This document shows positions 1-5,926 of a stretch of DNA of 10,892 bases, one piece after another. Every line of letters starts with the position of its first letter. Position 1 is the stretch's first letter. This DNA is from Gammaproteobacteria bacterium (GTDB lineage Bacteria; Pseudomonadota; Gammaproteobacteria; Thiohalomonadales; Thiohalomonadaceae): NCBI GenBank assembly GCA_023228645.1, contig JALOAT010000084.1, positions 1 to 10,892 of the forward strand, read 5' to 3'. The notes beneath the pieces were generated by a model, which was given only the letters and a program-made list of their open reading frames with translations, searched no databases and was not told where the DNA came from. A program made the translations under genes and the position numbers.

Positions 1-1
1 G

Positions 2-1165
2 TCATCCCCCCAGGCTGTAGAAGCGTACGGCAGGATCTGCGGCCTCTGACCAATACCTATGGAAGTACCGGAAGGGCAGGTAGAAGAGAGCAATTACCAG
101 CGCTGTAAAGCCTAGGATTCCCGACGTGGCCAAGGCATCGAAATAGATGCTGTGGGCGTGACCGAATTTGGTGACATGGCGGTTCAGCGAGCGCCGGTCT
201 TTTTTCATCGCAATCATTTCACGCTGGAAGTCACCCAAGCCTGTGCCGAGCAGAGGCGCATCCTTCAGGATCAATAGGCTATTGCGCCAGAGGTTCAGGC
301 GGATTCCCCATGAGGTCTTTACGGAGGGATCTGCCATGAACGAGTGTAGGTCGGAGGTTCCCCTTTCCAGTCGTATGCGCACGGTGTCGGTGCTGGCCGC
401 GGCGAATCCGAGCAGAAGTGCTGCGGCGGCCACGCCCGCCCAGGCGCGGCGGTTCAGTCGAGCGCGGTGAAGCCAGAGCAAGAATACACCGAGAATCGGC
501 AACAGGATCCAGGCCCCGCGCGTGCCTGAAAGTACGCTCGCATAGACTGCAGCACCAGCACTGGCGACGAACACGATCTGCTTGATACGCGTGTTCGCCA
601 GATAAACCGCGCCCAACAACGTGAGTACCGCCACGAGCATGGCAAGATCACCGAAGATGATCTCGTGGTAGGCGCCGATGGCTCGCTTGTGATCGGTGGC
701 TACTTGGTAACTGGCCTGGAATGCCATTACGAAGCCGGCGACGACAGCGCCGTAGCTGAAGGCGCGCCCTACGCTGACGTCGAAGCGTCGTAGCATGAGG
801 TAAATCGGCACGAATGCCGCGATGCGGACGAAGCGTTCGAGGCGCTGCAAGCCAAATTCGAGGTTTGTAGAATTCACCAGACTGAGGGCCATAACGATCA
901 GCAGGACCACGAATCCGACGAGCACGGGTTTTTCTCTCGGTGTCAGGGTGTTCCACTGCCGACCGAAGGCTAACCCCGCCAAGAGAAGCAACAGCCCGAT
1001 GCTGCTGCCAGCGTTCTCGACCGAAGCCACGGTGATGGGGAAGGCGAATACCGCGAGGGGCACTAGCTGGGAAAGCCAATAGGATGAACGCATGTTAGGG
1101 GCAAATAATCCTGAAACCGACGCAGGGGCGAGACGGCGCATGGGCCTTGTCGAAAGTGGGGCCAT
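2..1165 (-). CDS. O-antigen ligase-like membrane protein (WaaL/Wzy_C family), short C-terminus
   Basis: Integral inner-membrane protein of the O-antigen ligase/polymerase superfamily, which transfers or polymerises lipid-linked glycans on the periplasmic side. From the ATG at 1165 it has 387 residues with about ten hydrophobic segments. Family marks are the arginine in SGTRGA (residues 213-218), GTGLGDF (307-313) and the catalytic-type histidines in GHAHSIY (335-341), all in the Wzy_C region. Starts are also possible at 1141 and 1093, and none has a convincing Shine-Dalgarno sequence. The frame stays open back to 1255, but those extra codons lie in a REP palindrome, so that start is unlikely. 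The protein stops about 46 residues after the histidine motif, where relatives usually have one or two more membrane helices. The stop directly follows a run of six G (plus-strand C6 at 6-11), so a frameshift is possible. Ligase versus polymerase, and the substrate, cannot be decided. Confidence 0.8.
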   Translation of the reverse strand: MAPLSTRPMRRLAPASVSGLFAPNMRSSYWLSQLVPLAVFAFPITVASVENAGSSIGLLLLLAGLAFGRQWNTLTPREKPVLVGFVVLLIVMALSLVNSTNLEFGLQRLERFVRIAAFVPIYLMLRRFDVSVGRAFSYGAVVAGFVMAFQASYQVATDHKRAIGAYHEIIFGDLAMLVAVLTLLGAVYLANTRIKQIVFVASAGAAVYASVLSGTRGAWILLPILGVFLLWLHRARLNRRAWAGVAAAALLLGFAAASTDTVRIRLERGTSDLHSFMADPSVKTSWGIRLNLWRNSLLILKDAPLLGTGLGDFQREMIAMKKDRRSLNRHVTKFGHAHSIYFDALATSGILGFTALVIALFYLPFRYFHRYWSEAADPAVRFYSLGG

Positions 1166-1244
1166 TCTAACGTGAATTGGGTCGTGGAGTCTGGGTGGTG
1201 GGCAAGGCTCCGGTTGGCGTGCGGTTATCGGTTGCAGCGGTGGG

Positions 1245-1475
1245 GATTCGCCCACGGGGTGGGCTCCTACGGTGCGTGTTGTGGGAGCCGACCCTGTCGG
1301 CGAATGGGCGGATGGTGTGCCGCGGGTGGGGATTCGCCCACGGGGTGGGCTCCTACGGTGCGTACTGTAGGAGCTGACCCTGTCGGCGAATGGGCGGATG
1401 GTGTGTCGCCGGCGGGGATTCGCCCACGGGGTGGGCTCCTACGGCGCGTGTTGTAAGGGCAGACCTGTCGGCGAA
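1245..1475. repeat. REPIN array A (86-bp period)
   Basis: Three reverse-oriented REP half-units (GATTCGCCCAC...CTCCTAC, ending at 1270, 1356 and 1442) alternate with three forward half-units (GTRGGAGC...GTCGGCGAA, starting at 1281, 1367 and 1453). Each half-unit contains its own small palindrome, and paired half-units form a larger dyad, as in REPINs. Successive units start exactly 86 nt apart (1245, 1331, 1417). The last forward copy (GTAAGGGC...) is degenerate. The array fills the gap between the HEPN gene and the O-antigen ligase gene. The rest of this gene-free stretch (1166-1244 and 1476-1516) holds nothing recognisable. Confidence 0.9.
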
Positions 1476-1516
1476 CCGGCGGGGAGTGTGGATGTTTGTG
1501 CCCTCGCCCGATGGGC

Positions 1517-1996
1517 TTACAACCAGTTCCGGCGCTCCATCTCTACGAGTAGTCGGTCGGCCGTCGAAAAGAGCGTGGGCACGAACGCATGTCCGCTCTG
1601 GAGTGCATCCGAAAGAACGACTGGATCTTCGACGTATTCATGAATCATCTGATTCCTTAGCCTGCGTACGGCCAACCATTCATCAGCAGATTCCAGCAGA
1701 CCCAGGCGCTCAGCCCTGTCGAGATTGTCGACCACGGCTCCCGGCGTCTCGCCCAAAGCGGCCAAAAGTGCCGGCAGAAGTTTGTCACCCAGGGTGTCTT
1801 GCAGGCGGGCAAACCTGGCGACGAAGGCTTCGACGCGCTCTGCCAGGTCCGGGTCGGTTTCAAGGCCGGCGACACGCTGTGCAGTGAAAGGCTCGCTAAA
1901 CAGCCGCTGGTCGGTAGTATTGAGATGCTTGCATTCCCTGCGCACGACCCTTGCCAGAAACTGCAGGCGCAACCGGAGCTTTGAGTCCAACGTCAC
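1517..1996 (-). CDS. HEPN-domain toxin, HepT-like
   Basis: A 159-residue HEPN-fold protein. HepT-type members are RNases whose activity is blocked by a partner minimal nucleotidyltransferase. The key signature RX4HXY is exact: R114, H119 and Y121 in RNQMIHEY. In the characterised Shewanella HepT/MntA pair, the tyrosine of this motif is AMPylated by the partner to neutralise the toxin. The start is a GTG (plus-strand 1994-1996) that overlaps the TGA of the upstream nucleotidyltransferase gene in a GTGA junction, so the two are translationally coupled. The protein is mostly alpha-helical and charged, with no signal peptide or membrane segment, so it should be cytosolic. It is somewhat longer than many HepT proteins. 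The assignment rests on the motif, length and partner. The exact subfamily is uncertain. Confidence 0.85.
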   Translation of the reverse strand: MTLDSKLRLRLQFLARVVRRECKHLNTTDQRLFSEPFTAQRVAGLETDPDLAERVEAFVARFARLQDTLGDKLLPALLAALGETPGAVVDNLDRAERLGLLESADEWLAVRRLRNQMIHEYVEDPVVLSDALQSGHAFVPTLFSTADRLLVEMERRNWL

Positions 1997-2319
1997 AGTG
2001 GTTGTCCTTCCTTGAACGCGACATCGTGAATGGGAAGGTGTCGCAGGTTAGGTGCGCTAAGCACGACGTCAACCTTGCGGCCGTTCATTGCGCGGGAAAT
2101 GCAGGCTGACAGCCGTGCGGTGAGCAGCGCGGGATTTTCAACGGCGTCGGGGAGTTCAACCAGGAGGTCGAGATCGCCCCCGCGCTTATGATCATCGAGC
2201 CGCGAGCCAAAGACCCGCACCTCGGCGCTATTTCCTGCCAGTTGGGCCACAAGCTCACGGATGGCTTGGATTTGCTGTTTTGAAAGGCGCATTGGGGTGT
2301 TGGAGAGCATCGTTTCCAT
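1993..2319 (-). CDS. Minimal nucleotidyltransferase antitoxin, MntA-like
   Basis: A 108-residue polymerase-beta-fold nucleotidyltransferase (MNT). The active-site signature is complete: GSR at 38-40, the metal-binding pair D49 and D51 in GGDLDLLVE, and a third acidic residue D84 in KVDVVLS. The spacing is GSX9DXD, against GSX10DXD in described MntA. Such proteins add AMP to the HEPN partner encoded just downstream, which overlaps this gene by 4 nt. The chosen start, ATG at 2319, has GGAAGGA about 10 nt upstream. The frame is open to 2451, but those codons run through a REPIN, so the longer form is rejected. In-frame ATGs at 2310 and 2298 are alternatives. Antitoxin role is inferred from family and pairing. 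The upstream region is crowded by REPIN array B, so its promoter lies between about 2320 and 2390 or within the array. Confidence 0.87.
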   Translation of the reverse strand: METMLSNTPMRLSKQQIQAIRELVAQLAGNSAEVRVFGSRLDDHKRGGDLDLLVELPDAVENPALLTARLSACISRAMNGRKVDVVLSAPNLRHLPIHDVAFKEGQPL

Positions 2320-2336
2320 GGAGGATACATCCTTCC
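2320..2336. promoter_or_regulatory. Imperfect palindrome covering the MNT ribosome binding site
   Basis: GGAGGATACATCCTTCC touches the MNT start codon and contains, on the minus strand, the GGAAGGA Shine-Dalgarno sequence. The dyad pairs GGAGGAT with ATCCTTC, with one mismatch around a 2-nt centre. It could be an operator for autoregulation of the TA pair. The 2-nt loop is too tight for a simple RNA hairpin. This is inference from symmetry only. Confidence 0.35.
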
Positions 2337-2390
2337 GCAAGAATCGTGCGCTCTGGCTTGCCCGTAAGGCTACGCGCGCCCTGTGTGATT

Positions 2391-2724
2391 GTAGGAGCCG
2401 ACCCTGTCGGCGAACGGGCGGATGGTTTGCCGCCGGTGGGGATTCGCCCACGGGGTGGGCTCCTACGGCGCGTGTTGTAGGAGCCGACCCTGTCGGCGAA
2501 CAAGCGGATGACGTGTCGCCGGTGGGGATTCGCCCACGGGGTGGGCTCCTACGGCGCGTGTTGTAGGAGCCGACCCTGTCGGCGAATGGGCGGATGGTTT
2601 GCCGCCGGTGGGGATTCGCCCACGGGGTGGGCTCCTACGGCGCGTGTTGTAGGAGCCGACCCTGTCGGCGAACAAGCGGATGACGTGTCGCCGGTGGGGA
2701 TTCGCCCACGGTGTGGGCTCCTAC
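2391..2724. repeat. REPIN array B: four REPINs, 86-bp period, 172-bp higher-order repeat
   Basis: Four complete REPINs lie at 2391-2466, 2477-2552, 2563-2638 and 2649-2724. Each is a forward REP (GTAGGAGC...GTCGGCGAA), a spacer and an inverted REP (GATTCGCCCAC...GCTCCTAC). Units 1 and 3 share the spacer GGGCGGATGGTTTGCCGCC. Units 2 and 4 share a different one, CAAGCGGATGACGTGTCGCC. Units 1+2 and 3+4 are therefore near-identical 172-bp blocks, which points to duplication of a dimer. The array fills the space between the divergent MNT/HEPN and HigB/HigA operons. Confidence 0.93.
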
Positions 2725-2764
2725 GGGAAGGGGAGGGGACGTCCCTTCAGAGTCGTAGGTGAGC

Positions 2765-2793
2765 TTGACGCTTTACGTATCGCGTAATATTGT
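2765..2793 (+). promoter_or_regulatory. Probable higBA promoter with operator-like dyad
   Basis: A -35-like TTGACG (2765-2770) is followed 17 nt later by TATTGT (2788-2793). Between them is the inverted repeat TTACG-TATCG-CGTAA (2773-2787), placed where a HigA dimer would block RNA polymerase. The predicted transcript would begin close to the ATG of higB at 2800, implying little or no leader. An alternative -10, TAATAT (2785-2790), has only 14-nt spacing. Confidence 0.5.
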
Positions 2794-2799
2794 TTCCCC

Positions 2800-3081
2800 A
2801 TGATCAAGACGTTCCGGGATCGGGAATCGGCGGCGCTGTTTGCTGACGAACGGGTGCGCCGGCTACCGCCCGAGATCCGCCAACACGCGCGTCGCAAGTT
2901 ATTGATCCTCGACCAAGTGTCGAGCGTCGAAGAATTACGTATTCCGCCAGGAAACCGGCTTGAGCCGCTCTCTGGTGATCGAACGGGCCAGTGGAGCATC
3001 CGCATAAATGCCCAATGGCGGATTTGTTTCCGCTTTGAAGATGGTCACGCATGGGACGTGGAGATCGTCGATTATCACTAA
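2800..3081 (+). CDS. higB: HigB-family toxin (RelE/ParE superfamily)
   Basis: A 93-residue toxin of the RelE/ParE fold. HigB proteins cleave mRNA at the translating ribosome. Recognition is by the highly characteristic C-terminal half: LEPLSGDR (55-61), then QWSIRINAQWRICFRF (64-79) and the ending WDVEIVDYH (85-93), all typical of the short HigB group. Length is normal for the family and the gene appears intact. It is the first gene of a higB-higA operon, the toxin-first order usual for this family, with the antitoxin 12 nt downstream. No Shine-Dalgarno sequence precedes the ATG at 2800 (upstream bases are TATTGTTTCCCC), so translation is probably weak or starts on a nearly leaderless message. 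It would act in the cytosol. Activity cannot be judged from sequence alone. Confidence 0.93.
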   Translation: MIKTFRDRESAALFADERVRRLPPEIRQHARRKLLILDQVSSVEELRIPPGNRLEPLSGDRTGQWSIRINAQWRICFRFEDGHAWDVEIVDYH

Positions 3082-3093
3082 CGGAGTCTCGTT

Positions 3094-3444
3094 ATGACCG
3101 TTGATCGTGAAGATATCGATAACCAGGATTTCTCCAACCTGATTGCACCGGGCGGGAAACTGTCACCGATTCACCCAGGTGAGATCCTGCGCGAGGAATT
3201 CATGGCGCCCCTGGGATTGAGCGCCAACGCATTGGCCAAGGCATTGCACGTGCCTGCCAACCGTATCACCGGGATCATCAACGAACAGCGTGGTATTACG
3301 GCCGACAGCGCCCTGCGTCTTGCTCGTTACTTTGGTGGAAGCGCAGAGTTCTGGTTGAGTCTGCAGAAGGATTTCGAATTACGCACGGCCAAGCTCCAAA
3401 GTCTTGCTGTCATCCGCAATGAGGTAGAGCCTCGGGTTTCGTAA
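3094..3444 (+). CDS. higA: HigA-family antitoxin (XRE-type HTH)
   Basis: A 116-residue antitoxin and autorepressor that binds HigB and the operon operator. The core SPIHPGEILREEF (24-36) followed by a helix-turn-helix at about 43-66 (NALAKALHVPANRITGII) and RGITADSALRLARYFGGSAEFWLSLQ in the 66-91 region are hallmark HigA sequence. The N-terminal tail of about 23 residues before the core is longer than in many relatives, which start near the IHPGEIL motif. It is acidic and probably disordered. GGAG at 3083-3086 lies 7 nt before the ATG, a better ribosome site than that of the toxin, which favours antitoxin excess. The gene follows higB by 12 nt in the same transcript. The dyad in the upstream promoter is the likely binding site. 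No strong terminator was seen after it. Confidence 0.94.
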   Translation: MTVDREDIDNQDFSNLIAPGGKLSPIHPGEILREEFMAPLGLSANALAKALHVPANRITGIINEQRGITADSALRLARYFGGSAEFWLSLQKDFELRTAKLQSLAVIRNEVEPRVS

Positions 3445-3629
3445 ATGCGCCGGCCGCAGGCCGTGCCCACAGGGAGTTTTGGGCCGAATTGGGCCGCCAT
3501 GTATCCACGTTTCTCTCCACTGCGGATCAGGTCGCCATTGTCCAAGGAATAGTCAAGCTGCGCGTCGAGTCGCCATCCGCCGGACCTATCAATGTGGATG
3601 AGGTCATCGCTACGACGCGCAAGGCCTGA
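3423..3629 (+). pseudogene. Start-less ORF remnant downstream of higA
   Basis: This frame, offset from higA, is open for 68 codons from just after a TGA (3420-3422) to the TGA at 3627-3629, with no ATG or GTG. Its translation includes EFWAELGRHVSTFLS, then QVAIVQGIVKLRVES and the ending NVDEVIATTRKA. This reads like natural protein rather than a random frame, with helix-like amphipathic content and a plausible C-terminus. It may be the tail of a gene truncated when the adjacent higBA or REPIN sequence was inserted or rearranged. The family is not recognised. A chance open frame in GC-rich DNA is the alternative. Confidence 0.35.
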
Positions 3630-3642
3630 TTCTCGATACCTT

Positions 3643-3923
3643 GTAGGAGCCGACTCTGTCGGCGAATGGGCGGATGGTGTGCCGCCGGTGGGGATTCGCC
3701 CACGGGGTGGGCTCCTACGGTGCGTACTGTAGGAGCCGACCCTGTCGGCGAATGGGCGGATGGTGTGCCATGGGTGGGGATTCGCCCACGGTGTGGGCTC
3801 CTACGGCGCGTGTTGTAGGAGCCGACCCTGTCGGCGAATGGGTGGATGGTGTGCCGCCGGCGGGGATTCGCCCACGGGGTGGGCTCCTACGGCACGTGTT
3901 GTGGGAACCGACCTTGTCGCGAA
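3643..3923. repeat. REPIN array C (three REPINs plus one half-unit, 86-bp period)
   Basis: Complete REPINs lie at 3643-3718, 3729-3804 and 3815-3890, followed by a diverged forward half-unit at 3901-3923 (GTGGGAACC...GTCGCGAA). Unit starts are exactly 86 nt apart, as in arrays A and B. The last half-unit ends 4 nt before the stop codon of the phosphomannomutase gene, so the array may serve as a transcript 3'-end structure for that gene. Confidence 0.92.
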
Positions 3924-3927
3924 GGGG

Positions 3928-5439
3928 TCACGCAGTGGATACCGGGGGCCGTGTCTTCCAAGCCGCCAGCATTTCCATGCAAACGCGGTTCATTTCCGCG
4001 GCGCGTTCGGCGGAATCCGCTTCGTTGTAGCAGCGGAATTCCGGGGCGTTGCCCGAGGGGCGCAGGTGGATGACCTCGGCGTTGCCGAAGGTGATGCGCA
4101 GGCCGTCGGTGGTGTCGGTGGATTTGGGCGCGCCGGCGATGGGGCCGAACAGGGTTTCGATCCGCTGGAGGATGTCGCCCGGCGTGCCTTGCTGCAAGTG
4201 CGCCAGGATGCGGGCGCTTTGTGCGGTGGGGAATTCCTTGACGCGTTCGCTGGCGGTGAAGCGTGGGGGCAGGGCGCGGGATAGTTCCGACACGGTGCAG
4301 CCCTGTTGTTTTGCCAGCCCCAGGAGGCCCAGGGCGACGATGATGGCATCGCGGGTGGGCAGGGCGTCCAGGCGCTTGCTATCCCGTGTGATGGTGGAGC
4401 CCAGCAGGAAACCGCCGTTGGCTTCGTAACCGGCCACGCACGCATGGCCGGCGTCCAGGCTGGCATTCATGCCTTCGATGACGAACGGCGAACCGATGCG
4501 CGTGCGCCGCACGGCGTGGAAGTAGCCGGACTTTTCCGCCACGGTATTGCTGCTCACGGGCGTGACGATGGCGTCCACACCCAGGAAGCGCGCACACAGC
4601 ACACCGGCGACGTCGCCGCGCAGCCAGTTGCCCTGCTCGTCGCCCACCAGGGGGCGGTCGCCGTCGCCGTCGGCGGAGACGATGGCATCGAAGCGGTATT
4701 GGTGCGCCCATTGCTTCGCAAGTGCGATGTCCTCGGGGCGGATGGCCTCGGTATCCACAGGGATGAATACCTCCGAGTGGCCGAGCTTCAGCACCTCGGC
4801 GCCGAGGGCGCTCAACACGCGGGCGAAGGCATGATTGGCCACCGTGGAGTGCTCGTACAGGGCGATACGTCTTCCGGCGAGCAGGTCGGCCGGGAAGAAG
4901 TCGGTATAGCGGGCGATGTATTCTTCCAGGGCGGCGCCGTGCTCGGGCGGTAACAGCGCCGGCGTGGTGAACGCACCACGTGCATCGAACAGGCCCGCGG
5001 GCAGGCTTACCGTTTCCGCCCGAATCGCCGTCTCGTCCTCCTTGAGGATCTCCCCGCTGGCGGTGTTGAATTTGATGCCGTTGCGATCGTCCGGGATGTG
5101 GCTGCCCGTGACCATGAGCGTGGGTAGGCGGTGGCGGATGCCGTAGAACGCCACGGCGGGCGATGGAATCAGACCGCAATTCACGGGCTCGAAGCCAAGA
5201 TCCACGATGGCCTGCGCGCAGGCCGCCATGATGCGCGGGGTGCTCGGACGACGGTCGCCGGCAATGCCGACCTGACTGCCCCGGGCGAGTCCGTGCGCCT
5301 TGGCGGCGTGTTGGAGAAAGGCGGTCGTGTACGCGTAACAGACCCGGTCGGTCATATCCTCGACGCGGCCGCGGGCGCCGCTGGTGCCGAATTTCACGCC
5401 GCTGGTTTCCATGAGGTCGGCGATACGGACGACTGCCAC
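3928..5439 (-). CDS. Phosphomannomutase/phosphoglucomutase family protein
   Basis: A 503-residue alpha-D-phosphohexomutase, which interconverts hexose 6-phosphate and hexose 1-phosphate in the cytosol to feed GDP-mannose or UDP-glucose for surface polysaccharide. Domains in order are: an N-terminal phosphate site KFGTSGARG (16-24), the phosphoserine loop TGSHIPDDRNGIKF (111-124, with S113 as the phosphorylated serine), the metal loop DGDGDR (257-262), the sugar-specificity loop GYEANGG (337-343) and a C-terminal phosphate-binding RPSGNAPEFR. The serine loop departs from the common TASHNP, and the sugar loop is GYEANGG rather than GEMSGH or GEQSGH, so substrate preference is uncertain. The start is GTG at 5439, with AAGGAG 7 nt upstream. 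The gene stands alone between repeat regions. An O-antigen ligase-like gene nearby fits a role in polysaccharide supply. Confidence 0.9.
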   Translation of the reverse strand: MAVVRIADLMETSGVKFGTSGARGRVEDMTDRVCYAYTTAFLQHAAKAHGLARGSQVGIAGDRRPSTPRIMAACAQAIVDLGFEPVNCGLIPSPAVAFYGIRHRLPTLMVTGSHIPDDRNGIKFNTASGEILKEDETAIRAETVSLPAGLFDARGAFTTPALLPPEHGAALEEYIARYTDFFPADLLAGRRIALYEHSTVANHAFARVLSALGAEVLKLGHSEVFIPVDTEAIRPEDIALAKQWAHQYRFDAIVSADGDGDRPLVGDEQGNWLRGDVAGVLCARFLGVDAIVTPVSSNTVAEKSGYFHAVRRTRIGSPFVIEGMNASLDAGHACVAGYEANGGFLLGSTITRDSKRLDALPTRDAIIVALGLLGLAKQQGCTVSELSRALPPRFTASERVKEFPTAQSARILAHLQQGTPGDILQRIETLFGPIAGAPKSTDTTDGLRITFGNAEVIHLRPSGNAPEFRCYNEADSAERAAEMNRVCMEMLAAWKTRPPVSTA

Positions 5440-5485
5440 AGGGTTTCTCCTTCAGAATCTCGAACATGAATTCGGGACGCCACGG

Positions 5486-5491
5486 ATTTTA
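5486..5491 (-). promoter_or_regulatory. Possible -10 element for the phosphohexomutase gene
   Basis: On the minus strand TAAAAT, preceded by TGCTGAC, lies about 47 nt upstream of the GTG start. It matches the sigma-70 -10 hexamer in five of six positions. No good -35 hexamer is seen at 16-18 nt, so this is a weak call. Confidence 0.3.
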
Positions 5492-5575
5492 GTCAGCATT
5501 CCGCAGCTTGCACGCGCGTGGACCGAGGGCGCTCGCATGGAGCGAAGCGGAGTGCGGGTCTTCAGCTGTGTGTTC

Positions 5576-5607
5576 CCCGGATTCCGCTGCGCTGCATCCG
5601 GGCTACG
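5576..5607. repeat. Dispersed palindromic repeat (CCCGGATTCCG...CATCCGGG type)
   Basis: CCCGGATTCCGCTGCGCTGC followed by ATCCGGGCTACG forms an imperfect hairpin. The motif is a common intergenic repeat in beta- and gammaproteobacteria (general knowledge, not searched). It sits in the gene-free stretch 5440-5926, upstream of the phosphohexomutase gene. Confidence 0.6.
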
Positions 5608-5646
5608 TTGCCGGGGTGACCGAATAAGCAAGGGCGGCCCAAAGAT

Positions 5647-5720
5647 GTCACGTAGCTTCGCAACGTGACCTACGGGGCAGAAATGCCGTAGGTCACGTTG
5701 GCGCGTAGCGCCTACGTGAC
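5647..5720. repeat. Stack of three overlapping GTCACGT/ACGTGAC palindromes
   Basis: Three inverted repeats follow one another and share arms. The first is GTCACGT...ACGTGAC at 5647-5669. The second is a perfect 11-bp pair, GTGACCTACGG (5665-5675) and CCGTAGGTCAC (5686-5696). The third is at 5692-5720, with arms GTCACGT-T-GGCGC and GCGCC-T-ACGTGAC around GTA. Because arms are shared, the hairpins are mutually exclusive. A related palindrome, GTCACGTTGCGAAGCTGCGTGAC in two halves, lies at 5865-5887. Confidence 0.8.
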
Positions 5721-5850
5721 AACACCACCTGAAGAATGCCTGCAGCTCCGCAACGTGACCTACGCAATCAGCAACAGACGCGTCATTCCGGCGAAACACG
5801 GAATTCATCTCTCTGCCTGGGAATGGACCCCGGCTTTCGCCGGGGTGACG
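5692..5850 (+). repeat. Composite intergenic repeat, copy 1
   Basis: Order of parts: a GTCACGT...ACGTGAC hairpin (5692-5720), the linker ACAACACCACCTGAAGAATG, then a GCAGCTCCGCAACGTGAC-type block, a CGTCATTCCGGCGAAA block and a closing GGCTTTCGCCGGGGTGACG. The same parts in the same order occur at 10624-10784 on the opposite strand, with only scattered differences. The CATTCCGGCGAAAGCCGGAAT-type piece is a widespread proteobacterial intergenic repeat. No open frame or transposase is present inside it. Confidence 0.85.
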
Positions 5851-5926
5851 AGTCGTGAGTACCGTCACGTTGCGAAGCTGCGTGACGTCTTGTTGCGGCA
5901 CACCAGTACGAACAGGTGTGGCGCGC

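Noticed and set aside
1166..1255. Upstream extension of the O-antigen ligase to 1255 (MGESPPLQP...)
   Set aside because: Those codons start in a REP palindrome. The same GESPP reading recurs wherever REP copies lie in this frame, so it is repeat sequence and not a conserved N-terminus.
2320..2451. Longer form of the MNT antitoxin beginning at 2451
   Set aside because: The added 44 residues come mostly from REPIN sequence (MGESPPAANHPPVRR...). The start at 2319 has a Shine-Dalgarno-like GGAAGGA and gives a normal MNT length.
2261..2762. Plus-strand open frames full of repeated GIRPRGGLLRRVL and similar
   Set aside because: They are translations of the 86-bp REPIN units. Periodicity, lack of ribosome sites and the palindromic nature of the DNA argue against coding.
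1245..3923. CRISPR array
   Set aside because: Repeats and spacers are both conserved and the repeats alternate in orientation. The period is 86 bp and no cas genes are present. These are REPINs.
4306..4953. Long open frames antisense to the phosphohexomutase gene, and similar ones antisense to imuB (6191-7378)
   Set aside because: High GC gives long antisense frames. The minus-strand frames carry clear family motifs, and the antisense ones show none.
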